NCBI GenBank assembly: GCA_018894105.1
Contig: CM032121.1
Span: 7,482,507-7,546,506, forward strand
Source: Jacaranda mimosifolia
Lineage: Eukaryota; Streptophyta; Magnoliopsida; Lamiales; Bignoniaceae
DNA length: 64,000 nt
Direction of reading: 5' to 3'
Shown: positions 1 through 11,900 of the stretch, in pieces
Layout of the letters: each line of letters starts with the position of its first letter
Numbering within the stretch: position 1 is the stretch's first letter
Translations under genes and position numbers: made by a program
Notes under the pieces: generated by a model
Seen by the model: the letters and a program-made list of their open reading frames with translations, nothing else
Databases searched by the model: none
Told to the model about the DNA's origin: nothing

Positions 1-336
1 GAAGTCTAAATGGAGGTTTGAGCAGTCTTGCTTTCATTATTTCTAAGCACATTTCAACTTAACTAACTGTTATAAGCTTTTCTTAATAAAGAAACCAATG
101 AAATAAAGAAACATTTTTCGTAAGTTACCATTCTTCCCGTTATAACGTTGAATCATCATCATAAAAGTTACATTCTTTTTATCTCACAATAATTGTCCAT
201 TCAATTACATTCAAAATAGTCAAATTGATAGGTGAGATTGGGGACAGGGTGAATAACAATAAGAATGAATACTTGAAAGAAGAATTCAAGTTGGGAGAAC
301 TACAACTTTTTAGCACAAAATTCCGAACAAGCTACA

Positions 337-522
337 TCATTTGAAGAGAAAAGAAGTAATAATAATTAGGGGAAGGAACTGATAAGGCCACCTGCTGCGA
401 GGGGAACGCGTACGGTCCCGGCGGGTGCGGCGGGAGGAGTAGCGGTGGCTGACGGCTGGTGAGCGAGACCGGGAGTATCGTCTCCTCGAGTACGACGGCG
501 ACCTTGATATACTCCGCGGCAT
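337..522 (-). pseudogene. orphan RS-domain exon (SR-type splicing protein fragment)
   Basis: The minus strand reads a 61-residue stretch whose first two thirds are Arg/Ser dipeptide-rich (SRSP, SRRRYSRSRS, RTRSPRS), then a hydrophobic tail and a stop. RS repeats are typical of SR splicing factors and of RS-rich cyclophilins such as the CYP63/CYP95 type. The frame stays open only 18 bases upstream of the ATG before a stop, so this looks like a last exon and not a whole gene. Its 5' part would have to lie at higher coordinates, but only AT-rich DNA and the POLD1 promoter are there. The block is GC-rich, unlike the AT-rich flanks. I read it as a broken gene fragment. A small gene with an unrecognised upstream exon is the alternative. 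Confidence 0.4.
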
Positions 523-540
523 ATCTACTTCTCTAAAGTA

Positions 541-1411
541 TCACCAAAACATAAAACGAACACTGAAAGCTGGAAAAATTTCAAGAAGACGAGGTTGATG
601 CCAGAAATGCATGTGATTGAATTTGACCTAAAGTCGCTAAAAGGTTTAACATTATCGTCACGACTTTAGTAGAGCAGCGAGTAGGTGAGCATGTCCACCG
701 GAGTTATAATAAAGACATTTAATTCAAATTTAATTTCAAGTAAAATGTTAATAAATAGCTTTGATTCATTAGCTAATAAATTAATGACTATGGTGGGATT
801 TATACTCATTCTACTTTTTCCTCATTAGATGAATGAAATCTAACAACAGGAAATTTTTTTCTCAAAAAGTGCGAATATATATGATTACATTTATTATATA
901 TTTATTTATTTTTCATAATAAACTGTAAATTAATAACATATCAATTGATTGAATTTGGTAAAACTCAATTGTCACTTTACATAAAAAGTGATTGGTAACA
1001 AAAAATAAGAACAAATTAAACTTCTAAACAATGTTAAACAAAAGAGGCTAACATGGTGAAGGACAACTTCAAAAAGTTTATATTTATAAATTTTCTATTA
1101 AAAATTTGTAATAATCAATCACTAAAATATAAATTTGATTTTGTAACATAAAAACACTTTGAAAGATACTAGGTATAGAATAAATATATGCTAAATTATT
1201 TCATTAAATCAATAATAAAACATTATACAAGTTTATAAATTTTAGATATTTTTTCAAATTAAATTATTTTTCCTCATTTTTATATTTTTGATTGAACATC
1301 ATTTATTTGTACTTTAATTAATTTTAATTTTTATCACCTAATAAATTAATAAGTTTTATTTTGTGAAGTTTTAATTTATATATTTAATTTTTTTAGAAGA
1401 CTTCAAACCAT
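541..1411. other. AT-rich intergenic stretch
   Basis: No coding frame or RNA gene is recognisable. There is a short inverted pair, TAAAGTCG near 630 and CGACTTTA near 661, which may be a decayed transposon end. The rest is low-complexity A/T DNA. Confidence 0.5.
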
Positions 1412-1762
1412 GTTGACCGTTATGTTTTATTTTCAAACATCATTTTCACATTTTTTACTATTTAAAAATTGAAACGCATTACTTTTTACACATTTTTACC
1501 AGATAATATTTTTATTTTTATTTTCAAAATGCATTCCTTAATAACTTATATATTTTATCTCAATAATATATATATTTTTTCTTTCTATTTTATTATTACC
1601 ATCTCTCTCCATTTATAACCTACTAAACCCAAAATAATCATTATTTTTCCAACAACTTACCCAAATACAAACTCATTTTCAATTTATTTTTGCTAATTAT
1701 TTTTTCAAATATTAGAAATGATGGAAATAAAAAATAGAAATGAAAATAAAACCAAACGGAAG
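1412..1762 (-). mobile_element. MITE family 1, copy 1 (POLD1 promoter)
   Basis: This is the reverse complement of the element at 22490-22799. Its right end (ATAAAACCAAACGGA) matches the family terminal ACCAAA motif and its left end carries the partner GTTTTATTTTCA. Internal blocks shared with the other copies include CCAACAACTTACCCAAATAC and AACCTACTAAACCC. It ends about 90 bases before the two G-boxes and 195 bases before the POLD1 start codon, so it forms part of the upstream promoter. No clear target duplication is visible. Confidence 0.75.
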
Positions 1763-1850
1763 TTGTTTTCAATTCTATAAAAATGCAATATCTTCTTATC
1801 GTAATTTGATAGATAACTGTTTTGATGAAATCTCAAAGCCAAAGGCTGTA

Positions 1851-1869
1851 TCACGTGATGTTCACGTGA
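1851..1869. promoter_or_regulatory. tandem G-boxes in POLD1 promoter
   Basis: Two copies of TCACGTGAT, each with the palindromic G-box core CACGTG (1852-1857 and 1863-1868), lie 11 bases apart, one helical turn, about 95 bases upstream of the POLD1 start codon. G-boxes are bound by plant bZIP and bHLH factors. That they control POLD1 is inferred from position. Confidence 0.65.
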
Positions 1870-1907
1870 TGTCCCCTGCGATAAAAACACACACCCACGC
1901 ATGAAAC

Positions 1908-1918
1908 TGGCGGGAATT
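1908..1918 (-). promoter_or_regulatory. E2F-type site in POLD1 promoter/leader
   Basis: Read on the minus strand, ATTCCCGCC matches the E2F consensus WTTSSCSS. It lies about 40-50 bases before the POLD1 ATG, near or just inside the transcribed leader. Replication genes are standard E2F targets at the G1/S transition, so cell-cycle control is likely. Confidence 0.7.
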
Positions 1919-1956
1919 CACAAAGATTTCCCTCCCAAAACCCTCCGTCTGTCACC

Positions 1957-2775
1957 ATGAGCACCACCGGCAACACACGGAAACGCCCGCCGCCGCCACC
2001 TCCGGCAGCAGCTCCATCTCCTCAATTGAAGCATCAGGCTATAGAAGAAGAGGAGTTGGACGAGGACGTATTCCTCGAGGAAACCCTACTCCAGTATGAG
2101 GAGGAAGACTCGCAGCGCCGAGCCCTCGCTGACCGTCTTGCCAAGTGGAACCGTCCAGCGCTTTCGCCTTCCTACCCATCCCAGTCTCAGAACATCGGTA
2201 AATGCTGAAATTCAAACTCACTTCGCTTTCGCTGCTTGTGCTGGACTGTCTGCTTTATTTGCTGCACCTTTCCCTCATTTTCTTCAAGTTGGCTTCATTT
2301 TACTCGCATCTTGGTTGAAAAGATTGGAAGTCTCTTAAATGCTTCGTTAAGGCGTGAGGATTGCATTACAATGTTTATTGCATTTTCTTTATCAAGCCAT
2401 ATTGATCTATTTATTTTTGTTTGTAGAGACATGCAGTTTTTGCAATATATAGCGCAAGGCAATCTCTATGTTATGTGTTAGTGCTTATATTTCAGTCCCA
2501 GGTTGCAACTGCAATAGATGTATAACTTATCAGGTTTCTGAAGGAAGGAGCGGATTTTAATGGAATTTGCTGTTTAATTGTCCCTTTCCCCCTCATTTTC
2601 TATTTTGTAGTATTTCAACAGTTGGAAATGGATTATGTTATTGGAGATAGCCACAAGGAACTTCTGCCAAGTTCTTCAGGTCCGGCTGCAATTATTAGGA
2701 TTTTTGGGGTAACCAGAGAAGGTCAGCTCTCTCTGTCTCTCTCTTCCCCCACCCCCCACCCCCCCCACACACAAC

Positions 2776-2812
<37 letters not shown>

Positions 2813-5800
2813 TCTGGAAACTAGATCATCCTAATATGATCAAGAACTTAAAATTTCTGAAGTGAGTGGATTCAAGTAAGGGAAAGGGTATATTTAATTA
2901 GGGTGGAGTGTTCTAAAGACTTGGTTTTGGGAAAAGACCAGAAGCATTAGTTTATGGGTGTTCTCCATATTACTGCGTGGCATGTTTTATGCCTTTTACC
3001 TCCCCAAATATTGCATGGGAAAAGGGAGAAAAACTTGCATTTACTCAAACTTGTGATCATTTTTCTTGATGTTGTTCCCTGTTCATCTGAAATTTGGAAA
3101 ATTTGTGAAAGATTATCCTTTTCCCACCTTCTGTTTTACTCTTCATTTTGCGGTTTCTCAAAAGGCCTGCATTCATGAATATCTAGGGTTCTTAATGATA
3201 TTTCTTGATAGACAGAATAGAACTCTTTGGAATTGGACTGTGTTGTGATTTTGATTTTCTTTTGGATTTCAACTACCTAGAACAGTTGAAACTGTTATGT
3301 GAGCAGATACTTTTTTGGAATATGTACCTAGATCTTTTTAAGTTGCACTGGTTCAAGGTGTGACAAAATTGCCCTTATTATATCAAGCTTGAAAGTCAAA
3401 TAGTGTGGGTCCTCTATATTATGAAGTTAGCATATGCTATGGCGGGTTATGGTGAGTGTCACTTGCATTTGGTGTTAATGTTGTTGGGTTAGTAATTGGC
3501 CATGTAAGGATCAAAGTAAATAGCTAAGTTACTCAGTGGAGCCTTCTTAAAAAGAAATATATTCTTTGCATGTGTCCTTGTATGTTTCCAGTATGTGTCG
3601 AGGTATTACAATATATTGTGTTCTGTAACCGAACCTGGCTGTTGTGCTAGCTATTAATACTTCCTGTTTTGTTGGAGACTTGACTGGCTCACTGAAACTC
3701 CTTATATTGTGATAAGGATAATATCATGTTTATTACTCATTTCTAAAAATTCTGTTTTGGCCAGGACATAGTGTTTGCTGTCTTGTACATGGATTTGAGC
3801 CATATTTCTACATCAGCTGCCCTCCAGGAATGGGTCCTGATGATATCTCCCGTTTCCATCAAATTCTTGAGGTAGTGTTTTAAAATCTTTTAAATATTTA
3901 CATCCGTCTTCAAGAATCATAATATCATCTGTGCTCATGATCAATTGCATGGTTATGTTCAAGATAGTCTTCCTCTTTTGCTTTTCTTGTTAATTTTGGC
4001 CATTGCTACAGGGTAGGATGAGAGAAGCAAACCGGAACAGTAAGGTTCCCAAATTTGTTCGTCGCATTGAACTGGTTCAGAGAAGAAGCATCATGTATTA
4101 TCAACAGCAGAATTCTCAGGCCTTCCTTAAAATTGTAGTGGCACTGCCAACAATGGTTACCAGCTGCCGTGGTATGAATTGTGATTTTCATGGTCTTCAA
4201 GTATAATCTGATAAGCCTGTCATTCCCTACTATGTTGTGGTAAAATATTCTCAATCGCCTTAATGCATAATTGATGAGAGAGAGAGAGACAAGTATTGAT
4301 GTAGTAGATGGTAGTTAAACTGCAGATAGCTTATTTCTGATTTTATAATCTACATTAATTTATTTAATTTTCAAGATTTCCATTCATCTGAAATGCAAAT
4401 TAACAGGTATCCTTGACAGAGGAATACAAATTGATGGACTGGGCATGAAGAGTTTTATGACTTATGAGAGTAATGTTCTTTTTGCTCTCCGTTTCATGAT
4501 TGATTGCAACGTAGTTGGAGGCAATTGGATAGAAATTCCTCATGGAAAATATAAGAAGACAGCCAGAAATCTCTCCTATTGTCAGTTAGAGTTTGATTGC
4601 CTGTATCCTCCTGCACCGAAATTATTAGTTTCTCAGTGTAGAAGCCATTGTTTTCCGCAAATTTCATCTTGGTAAAAATGATTTTTCCTTTACGAATGCT
4701 CTTAGATTTTCGGACTTGATCAGTCATGCTCCTGAAGGGGAATTCTCAAAGATGGCTCCATTTTGCATTTTAAGTTTTGACATTGAGTGTGCTGGGAGAA
4801 AAGGCCTTTTTCCTGAGCCCAGTCATGATCCTGTTATCCAGGTTAGTGTAACAATTGATCTAGAATTATATACCTGAGCATAATGAGGATATGCTGCTTT
4901 CCTTGAAGTCCGGTTTCTGATTCCCTTTTTTTTTGGGGTTATTTTCTAGGTAGCCAATCTAGTAACTTTGCAGGGAGAAGATCAGCCATTTGTTCGCAAT
5001 GTGATGACCCTTAAGTCTTGCTCACCTATTGTTGGTGTTGATGTTATGTCATTTGACACGGAAAAGGAAGTTCTGTTAGCTTGGAGGGTAATGGTCTTGT
5101 CACAAATCCGACAATATTAATATTAGTTTGACCAGAGTCAAAATGGTAGCCAATGTTGTTTTATGGAAAATTCTATTTATACCTTACATTTGTCAAGCTG
5201 CTCAGAAGACACTTCCATTGATGGCTTGAAAAACTCATTTAACAGAACTGTAGGCATTACCTGTTTACTATTTACTTTTATTTTGCTTTTACTTTGCATT
5301 TTTCTTTAATATCCTTCTACCATATGATACACAGAAGTCAGTAGGTGCAATTGTGCTTTAGTTCTCTATCGTTCCAATCCTGCCCCTCTGTTCTCTTTAT
5401 GCATTTTGTCTTTTATTACAAAATTTCATTATCCTCCCAATGTTAGCCACAGCTTTTACAGTGAACCAGCGTTTATCTACAGTCCATTCAGGAATCAACC
5501 CCCCCCCCCCCCCCAAACTGTGCCAACACCACTGTTTGTTCTGGCCTACAAGGTGCTGAAAGGAATTTTTGCCTTAAGTGAGATATATGATGGAAAGGAA
5601 TTTAAAGAACCATCCTATCTTCTTATATACACATTAGATTTTATTACTTAGGATAGAAGAAGATGTTTATTCATTAAATCCGTTTCTATCCTCATGATAC
5701 TTATTTCATGAATGGCACGCCATTCTTTTCATTTATTAACAGAAATTATAGCACATGATTACCTTATATTCAGAATTCTACGTTTCATTTTCATTTTTTA

Positions 5801-8800
5801 TTTTCTAACAACAGGACTTTATTCGTGAAGTGGACCCAGATATTATAATTGGTTATAATATCTGCAAGTTTGATTTGCCATACCTCATTCAGGTGGAAAA
5901 ATTCTCTCTTTACTTTTCTATATACTTCCCTCTTTTTAGTATTACATTCCAATCAAAATGGAAATTCTTTGGTGCCCAAGAAAAAAAAAAAAAAAAGGAT
6001 TTCATTATGTTCTAACAAGTGATAATTTTATATTGTGCCCTTTTTTTATCCCCCTGTCTGAACAGAGAGCTGAGGCATTGGGGATAGCTGAATTTCCCGT
6101 ACTTGGACGTATTCGAAACAGCAGAGTCCGTATCAAAGATACCACTTTTTCTTCAAGGTCATGAAAAATCACCAAAAATATCAATTGTTTTTATTTTGTT
6201 CACTTGTAGTGTTGGCTTTATTTCTCATATCTATTTGCTTAGTCGCTAAGTTCATTTCTGTGGTTGAATTGGACTATTTCCATCTTTATTCTGTTACCAT
6301 GCAATATTAAAGCTTGCGAAAGTGAAGAGTAACATAGTAAATATCTGAGCTCTGTACAGAATTAGTATTGGAAGATATATAGTTCTAGTTATTATGGCAG
6401 AGAAGAACTTTTATTTGCAATATCTCTTACCCAGTAAGTATTGTGTCACCTAACCCCAAATGAGCATTTTCTTCCTCATTAACGCTTATGCAAAAGCATT
6501 TAATAATAAACTTTCTAAGCAACATCCAATCCATAAATCAAACTTCTCTAGTAGCTTGACTAAGCAATTCAATAGCTTGTATTTTTCCCCTCTGCCTTGG
6601 TTGCTTGTAATGCCTGGTTTCTGGGTGGATAAAATATTTGTCAGATAGATATCAATGCTTGCAACTCATGTTCTATTTTGCCCTCAATGTCATGAAATGT
6701 GGTTCTTTTTAGTTCCTTACTTTATGAACTGTTGTTAAGTAAACCAACTGACTAAAGCTTCTGGAGATGCAGACAATATGGGACCAGGGAAAGTAAAGAA
6801 GTTACAGTTGAGGGGAGAGTTCAATTTGATCTGCTACAGGTTCTTTTCCCGCCAGATGGAATTGCTGTCATATGATTTATTTCATAGTGATACACCTGAA
6901 ATATTTTTCTTGAAGTTTTGCTATCACATCCATGAACATTCCTGTATAAGTTACCACTTTCTGGTTCTTGACTATGCAGGCTATGCAAAGGGATTATAAG
7001 TTAAGTTCATATTCGCTAAATTCTGTTTCTTCACACTTTCTTAACGAGCAGGTGAGCTTGTATTTCTATTAAATTCTTTCAGACAACTGTCGCTGCATTT
7101 GTTTCTTATTTACTGATGCAATCTTAATTGCCTTACCATCTTTATTTTAGCATTTTATGCTTTTATATATTTGAAGTATTTCAGACAACTCTCGCTCTAC
7201 ATATTTCTGATTCACTTTTGGAATTTAAGTAACTTTACAGCAGCGTGAAACATCTAGTCCATGATAGGATTTTAAAGAGATGGACATTGCTGATTATTTA
7301 CTTCCACTCAGTCTATCAGCTTTCTTATACTAGTTGAGTAATGTAAATTTTACCTGGCTTCTAGGATCATGCTAAGTTGAGGCTTCTACTAACTCAATAT
7401 GAGCACTTCTAATTATAATTGTTCTTTAATTTACATTGCCTAACTTTTGCAAGACTCCGTATAGGGAGGGGTTTACCCTCGACATTGATTATCTGGTTTA
7501 CTCTGCCTTGGTTATAGGCCTAGACGTTAAGTTCTACATGATATATTTTGACAAAATATTTACTTGGGGATTTTTCCCTTGCTCTCAAGAATCATTTGTG
7601 TGTTCTCCTTTGCCATCAAGATGTAGTACTGTCCAAGATACTTTAGAAGCATGTGCTAGGTTCACCTTCTGTAGGATCCATCCTTTCCATAGTGAACTAG
7701 AAAACTGTCAAGGCACTCTACCACAAGTTCAGGCTAGAGAAGAAAGGAAAAATATAAGCCATGTCTTCTAGAAGGACCTTTTGCTTTTAGAAAAGGGCGT
7801 TTTGCTCTTGGTTTAACTCCTCAGGGTATTGCTTGTATAGATTCTTCTGCTGGATGAAGGTAATCTTGCAAAACCACTTTAGATGATTAAAGAAGTATTA
7901 CTGATTATTTCAAATGAATGAAGACTCATCCAGAAATCTGGAACATCATAAGCAAACTGGATCTGTTTTGGCATTTCTTGAATGAGCTTGCAGTCATCCG
8001 AAGTATCCAAAATCAGAACATAGTACCCATAAGTTCCAGGGGATAAAATAAAAGAAAATTAACTTGGATAGCAACATGACATTGTTCAGTTATCTTCTCT
8101 TGGTAATCATAGCTGGCATCTGGAGTTTAATTGTAGAGCCTTTTGATGCCAAGCTAAATTGATCTCCTTGAATTCTAAACTTTATTTGTAACTGTTTCTT
8201 AATGTTAGACTTCACATTTGAAATTATGATCTCATTTGACTTGGGCTATGTTTCCACATATTCAATTTTTGACTGGTCTTTTTTTTGGTTCATTGTACTG
8301 AGTTGGTGTTTTCTACTGTAAACTGTTTAATACATGTGCAGAAAGAGGATGTCCATCATTCAATTATATCTGACCTTCAAAATGGGAATTCAGAAACCAG
8401 GAGGCGTCTTGCTGTCTATTGTCTGAAGGTGAATGATATTCCTAGGTTCAATTATATTTGAACTAGTAGTTTTGTGCTGTATGATAGTTTGGGCTTCTTA
8501 TGTGCCTTTTCATTTTATTGTTTGTGCTAGCAAATTTAATTAAGCTATCCATACAACAAGGCACAAACGGGGACTGTATCTTGTAGCAACTTTCTTTTTC
8601 TTTTTTTTTTCCCCTTGGATTCTACTTGTCCTATTTTTTCTTTTCTTTTTTTTTTTTTTCCCCTTTTCCTGAGAGTGGTTCCTTCATTTCTTTTTATTTA
8701 AATTTGCCTGTTTTCTGAAAAGAGGATGGATTTGATATCTAGAATGTGCCCTTGTTCCAACATTATACCCAACAAGTGCAAAGGATAAAACATCTTTGGA

Positions 8801-8914
8801 ACTTTGTTTTTATCTGTGTCATCCTTACAGACTTCTTAATTTTATTCACATATAGTTTCTCTGAGTCTTCTGGATAACATTTTCATCTTAATAAAATGAA
8901 GAGTGAGTGAGTGA

Positions 8915-8995
<81 letters not shown>

Positions 8996-11900
8996 AACTA
9001 TCTCTCTTATTCTTAAGATTGTAGCGTAGGAGCTGATAATAGGTACTCATAGACAACCCCCCTAGTGAGAATTAAAACTCATTGGTTTCTTAATATTTGA
9101 CTGATGGTATTTTTTCTTATTAATCTTCTTGATTGGGACCCATTTCATTGTTTCTCATTTTGAAGAATGGTTGTGCAAGATGTGTAGACTTTGGCTGTGA
9201 GATATGTAAATCACCAAGTAATTGCTAGTAATATGAATTCTCAAATTGTTTAGCATTAAGGCTCATCATTCCGATGGGAAATAAATGTTTTATGAACTTA
9301 TCGTGTTGTTGACTTTTATGTATTTATTACTTATCTACCTGAACCCTTTGGAATAACTTTGTGATTACCTTCATGTGAAGGTAATTATACATTTTTCATG
9401 ATTTAAAATTAGAAAACTGTATTTTTCATATTGATACAGAAATTCAATGGTTTAAGTTTTCTTGGATTGATCTCTTGATAACATGGGCAAATTGAATGTG
9501 CTTAAGCATTTTTCTAGCCATTGAGAGCATGATTTGACTGGGAAATGGTGTTCTATTTTTATCATTGGGGCACACAACACATACACACTCCATGAGCTCC
9601 AGCAAAGTGGATGAAAAAGTGAAATCCACCTTATAGAAGTAATATACATGGGTGACTATTGTGCATTAAGAATAATTTAATTATATAAAAAACCTACGTG
9701 GTGCCTGTAAATTCAGCCAGCATCCTTTTGAGGTCTTATGGTTGAAGGAATGTTTGCAAAAGTGTCCCGAAAACTGTTTTACTAAAATGTGGACATAATC
9801 TCAACAATGTAATTTTCTGGTATGTGTTTGATTTTCTCTGTCATATAATCACACATTCTCAAATTCTAGCATGGGTGTTTGGTGTAATACTGCCACTTTT
9901 GCATGCACACTTCCCAATGTAATTTTCTGAAATGTGTTTGATTTTCTGTGTGATATAATCACAATTATCAAATTTATAGCATTGGTGTTTGGTGCAATAT
10001 TGCCACTTTTGCATGCAAACTTCCCAACTAAACTGTAATCATTTCGATATTTGGCTGTAATACACTTAACACTGCGTTAGATGGATTCTATTGTTTTATG
10101 TCAGACCAACATAAATCATCTATGAAGACAAATATTCTAGAGATCCACCACAACAGAATTGCTATCTACTGGCAAGCATTATGTTTTTGAATGTTTGGTC
10201 ATCAAATGTGGTTTAATGCTTCATCAATAAATGCATCTGAAAAGATTCCAGTTAGAAATATTGGGCTGACAAGGAAAACTCAGTTTCATCATGTGTACTT
10301 ATTGCTGAAAGGCTTAAACATTTGTAGGATGCTTACCTTCCACAACGCCTTTTGGACAAGTTGATGTTTATATATAACTATGTTGAGATGGCTCGTGTAA
10401 CTGGTGTTCCTATCTCATTTCTACTCTCCAGAGGGCAGAGCATTAAGGTTACTTCAAAGCTCTATTCTTTTTGAATGGTAGATAAACTAAATATAGGTTG
10501 GAGGATTTTGAATTGCAGATCTAATTTTACCCTTTATCTTCAGGTACTGTCTCAGCTTCTAAGGAAAGCAAAACAAAAGAATCTAGTTATTCCAAATGTG
10601 AAACAGGCTGGATCCGAACAGGGAACATATGAGGGTGCAACTGTAAGTGTTTCAGTTTCTGTTATCTGGACATGCAATTGTATAAATTCACAAAAATATT
10701 CATGCAAAAAGTTGCTCCAAGTAGCCCTTTTGCAGATAGTGGTACTGTAATAGGCTAGTTAAATTATCAGTGATGCAGGATCTGTCACATTTTTCAAGTG
10801 CCAGTCCAAATTCTTGATGATAGTATTCTTTCTTTTTGATCCTGCACAAGGATGCTTAGCATTGATTTTTCGTATGGACTGATTATTTAGGGCCTGATAC
10901 AGAAAACAGCTGCAAGGGCTCTGGTTAGACAATTAAGCATTATGATTTAATAGTTACCAGTCAAGTACGTATCTAAATTCTTAAATCTTATTCCAGATAA
11001 TATGAAATGATATAACCATTCAATCTTTCATCCCAATCTTGTGATGGGTGGAGTCCGCAGGGAGTTCAAAGTTTAAAAAGTTGAAAGGATAGGGATTTAG
11101 CTTTCTTTTGCATTTTACGCATGCGATGATAGAAAGAACTAGGAGATTAGTTGATGGATGGAGAGGAAATATAAGTGGTTGATACTTAATACGTTGGGCC
11201 ACATTTTGGGGGCATATTAGAAATGGCCAGGCACTGCCTCTTTTCTTGACTGTATGTTGGTGCTTATTTTGTCCGCAAGGGGTTGCAGCACCTTTGTGAA
11301 CAGGGAATTAAATATTTTCTCATAGGAAAGGGATTTTATATGCAGGTTCTGGAAGCCAGAGCAGGATTCTATGAGAAGCCTATTGCAACACTGGATTTTG
11401 CATCTTTATATCCATCAATTATGATGGCATACAACTTGTGTTATTGTACACTGGTAAAAATGATTTCTCCTATGTCCTCTGTTTCACATTTTTTCCTTTT
11501 GGCGTGAGGAGGGGTGGGGGTATATGTTAAATGAATGAAATCAAATCAAAAAATAATGATCTCCATTGAGATGCCTATTTACTAAAGATGTATATTTACT
11601 ATCTCTTCATGATTATTACATAGGTAGCTCCAGAAGATGCTCGAAAACTTAATTTGCCTCCAGAATGTGTCAACAAAACTCCATCTGGTGAAACATTTGT
11701 GAAATCAAATTTACAGAAGGTTAATTTTTGCATCCGTACAATTTTGTTATTTATCCGCATTTTAATATAGTGAAAAATTGGAGTTTTTGATAATGCATAA
11801 GTTTTGTTTTTTCCTTTTCGTCTTAATGATTAAGTTTCGCTTCAGGGAATACTGCCAGAAATTCTTGAGGAACTTTTGACTGCTCGTAGAAGGGCTAAAG

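Noticed and set aside
2096..2338. 80-aa ORF overlapping POLD1 exon 1
   Set aside because: It runs in a different frame from the acidic N-terminus and into intron 1, so it is a shadow.
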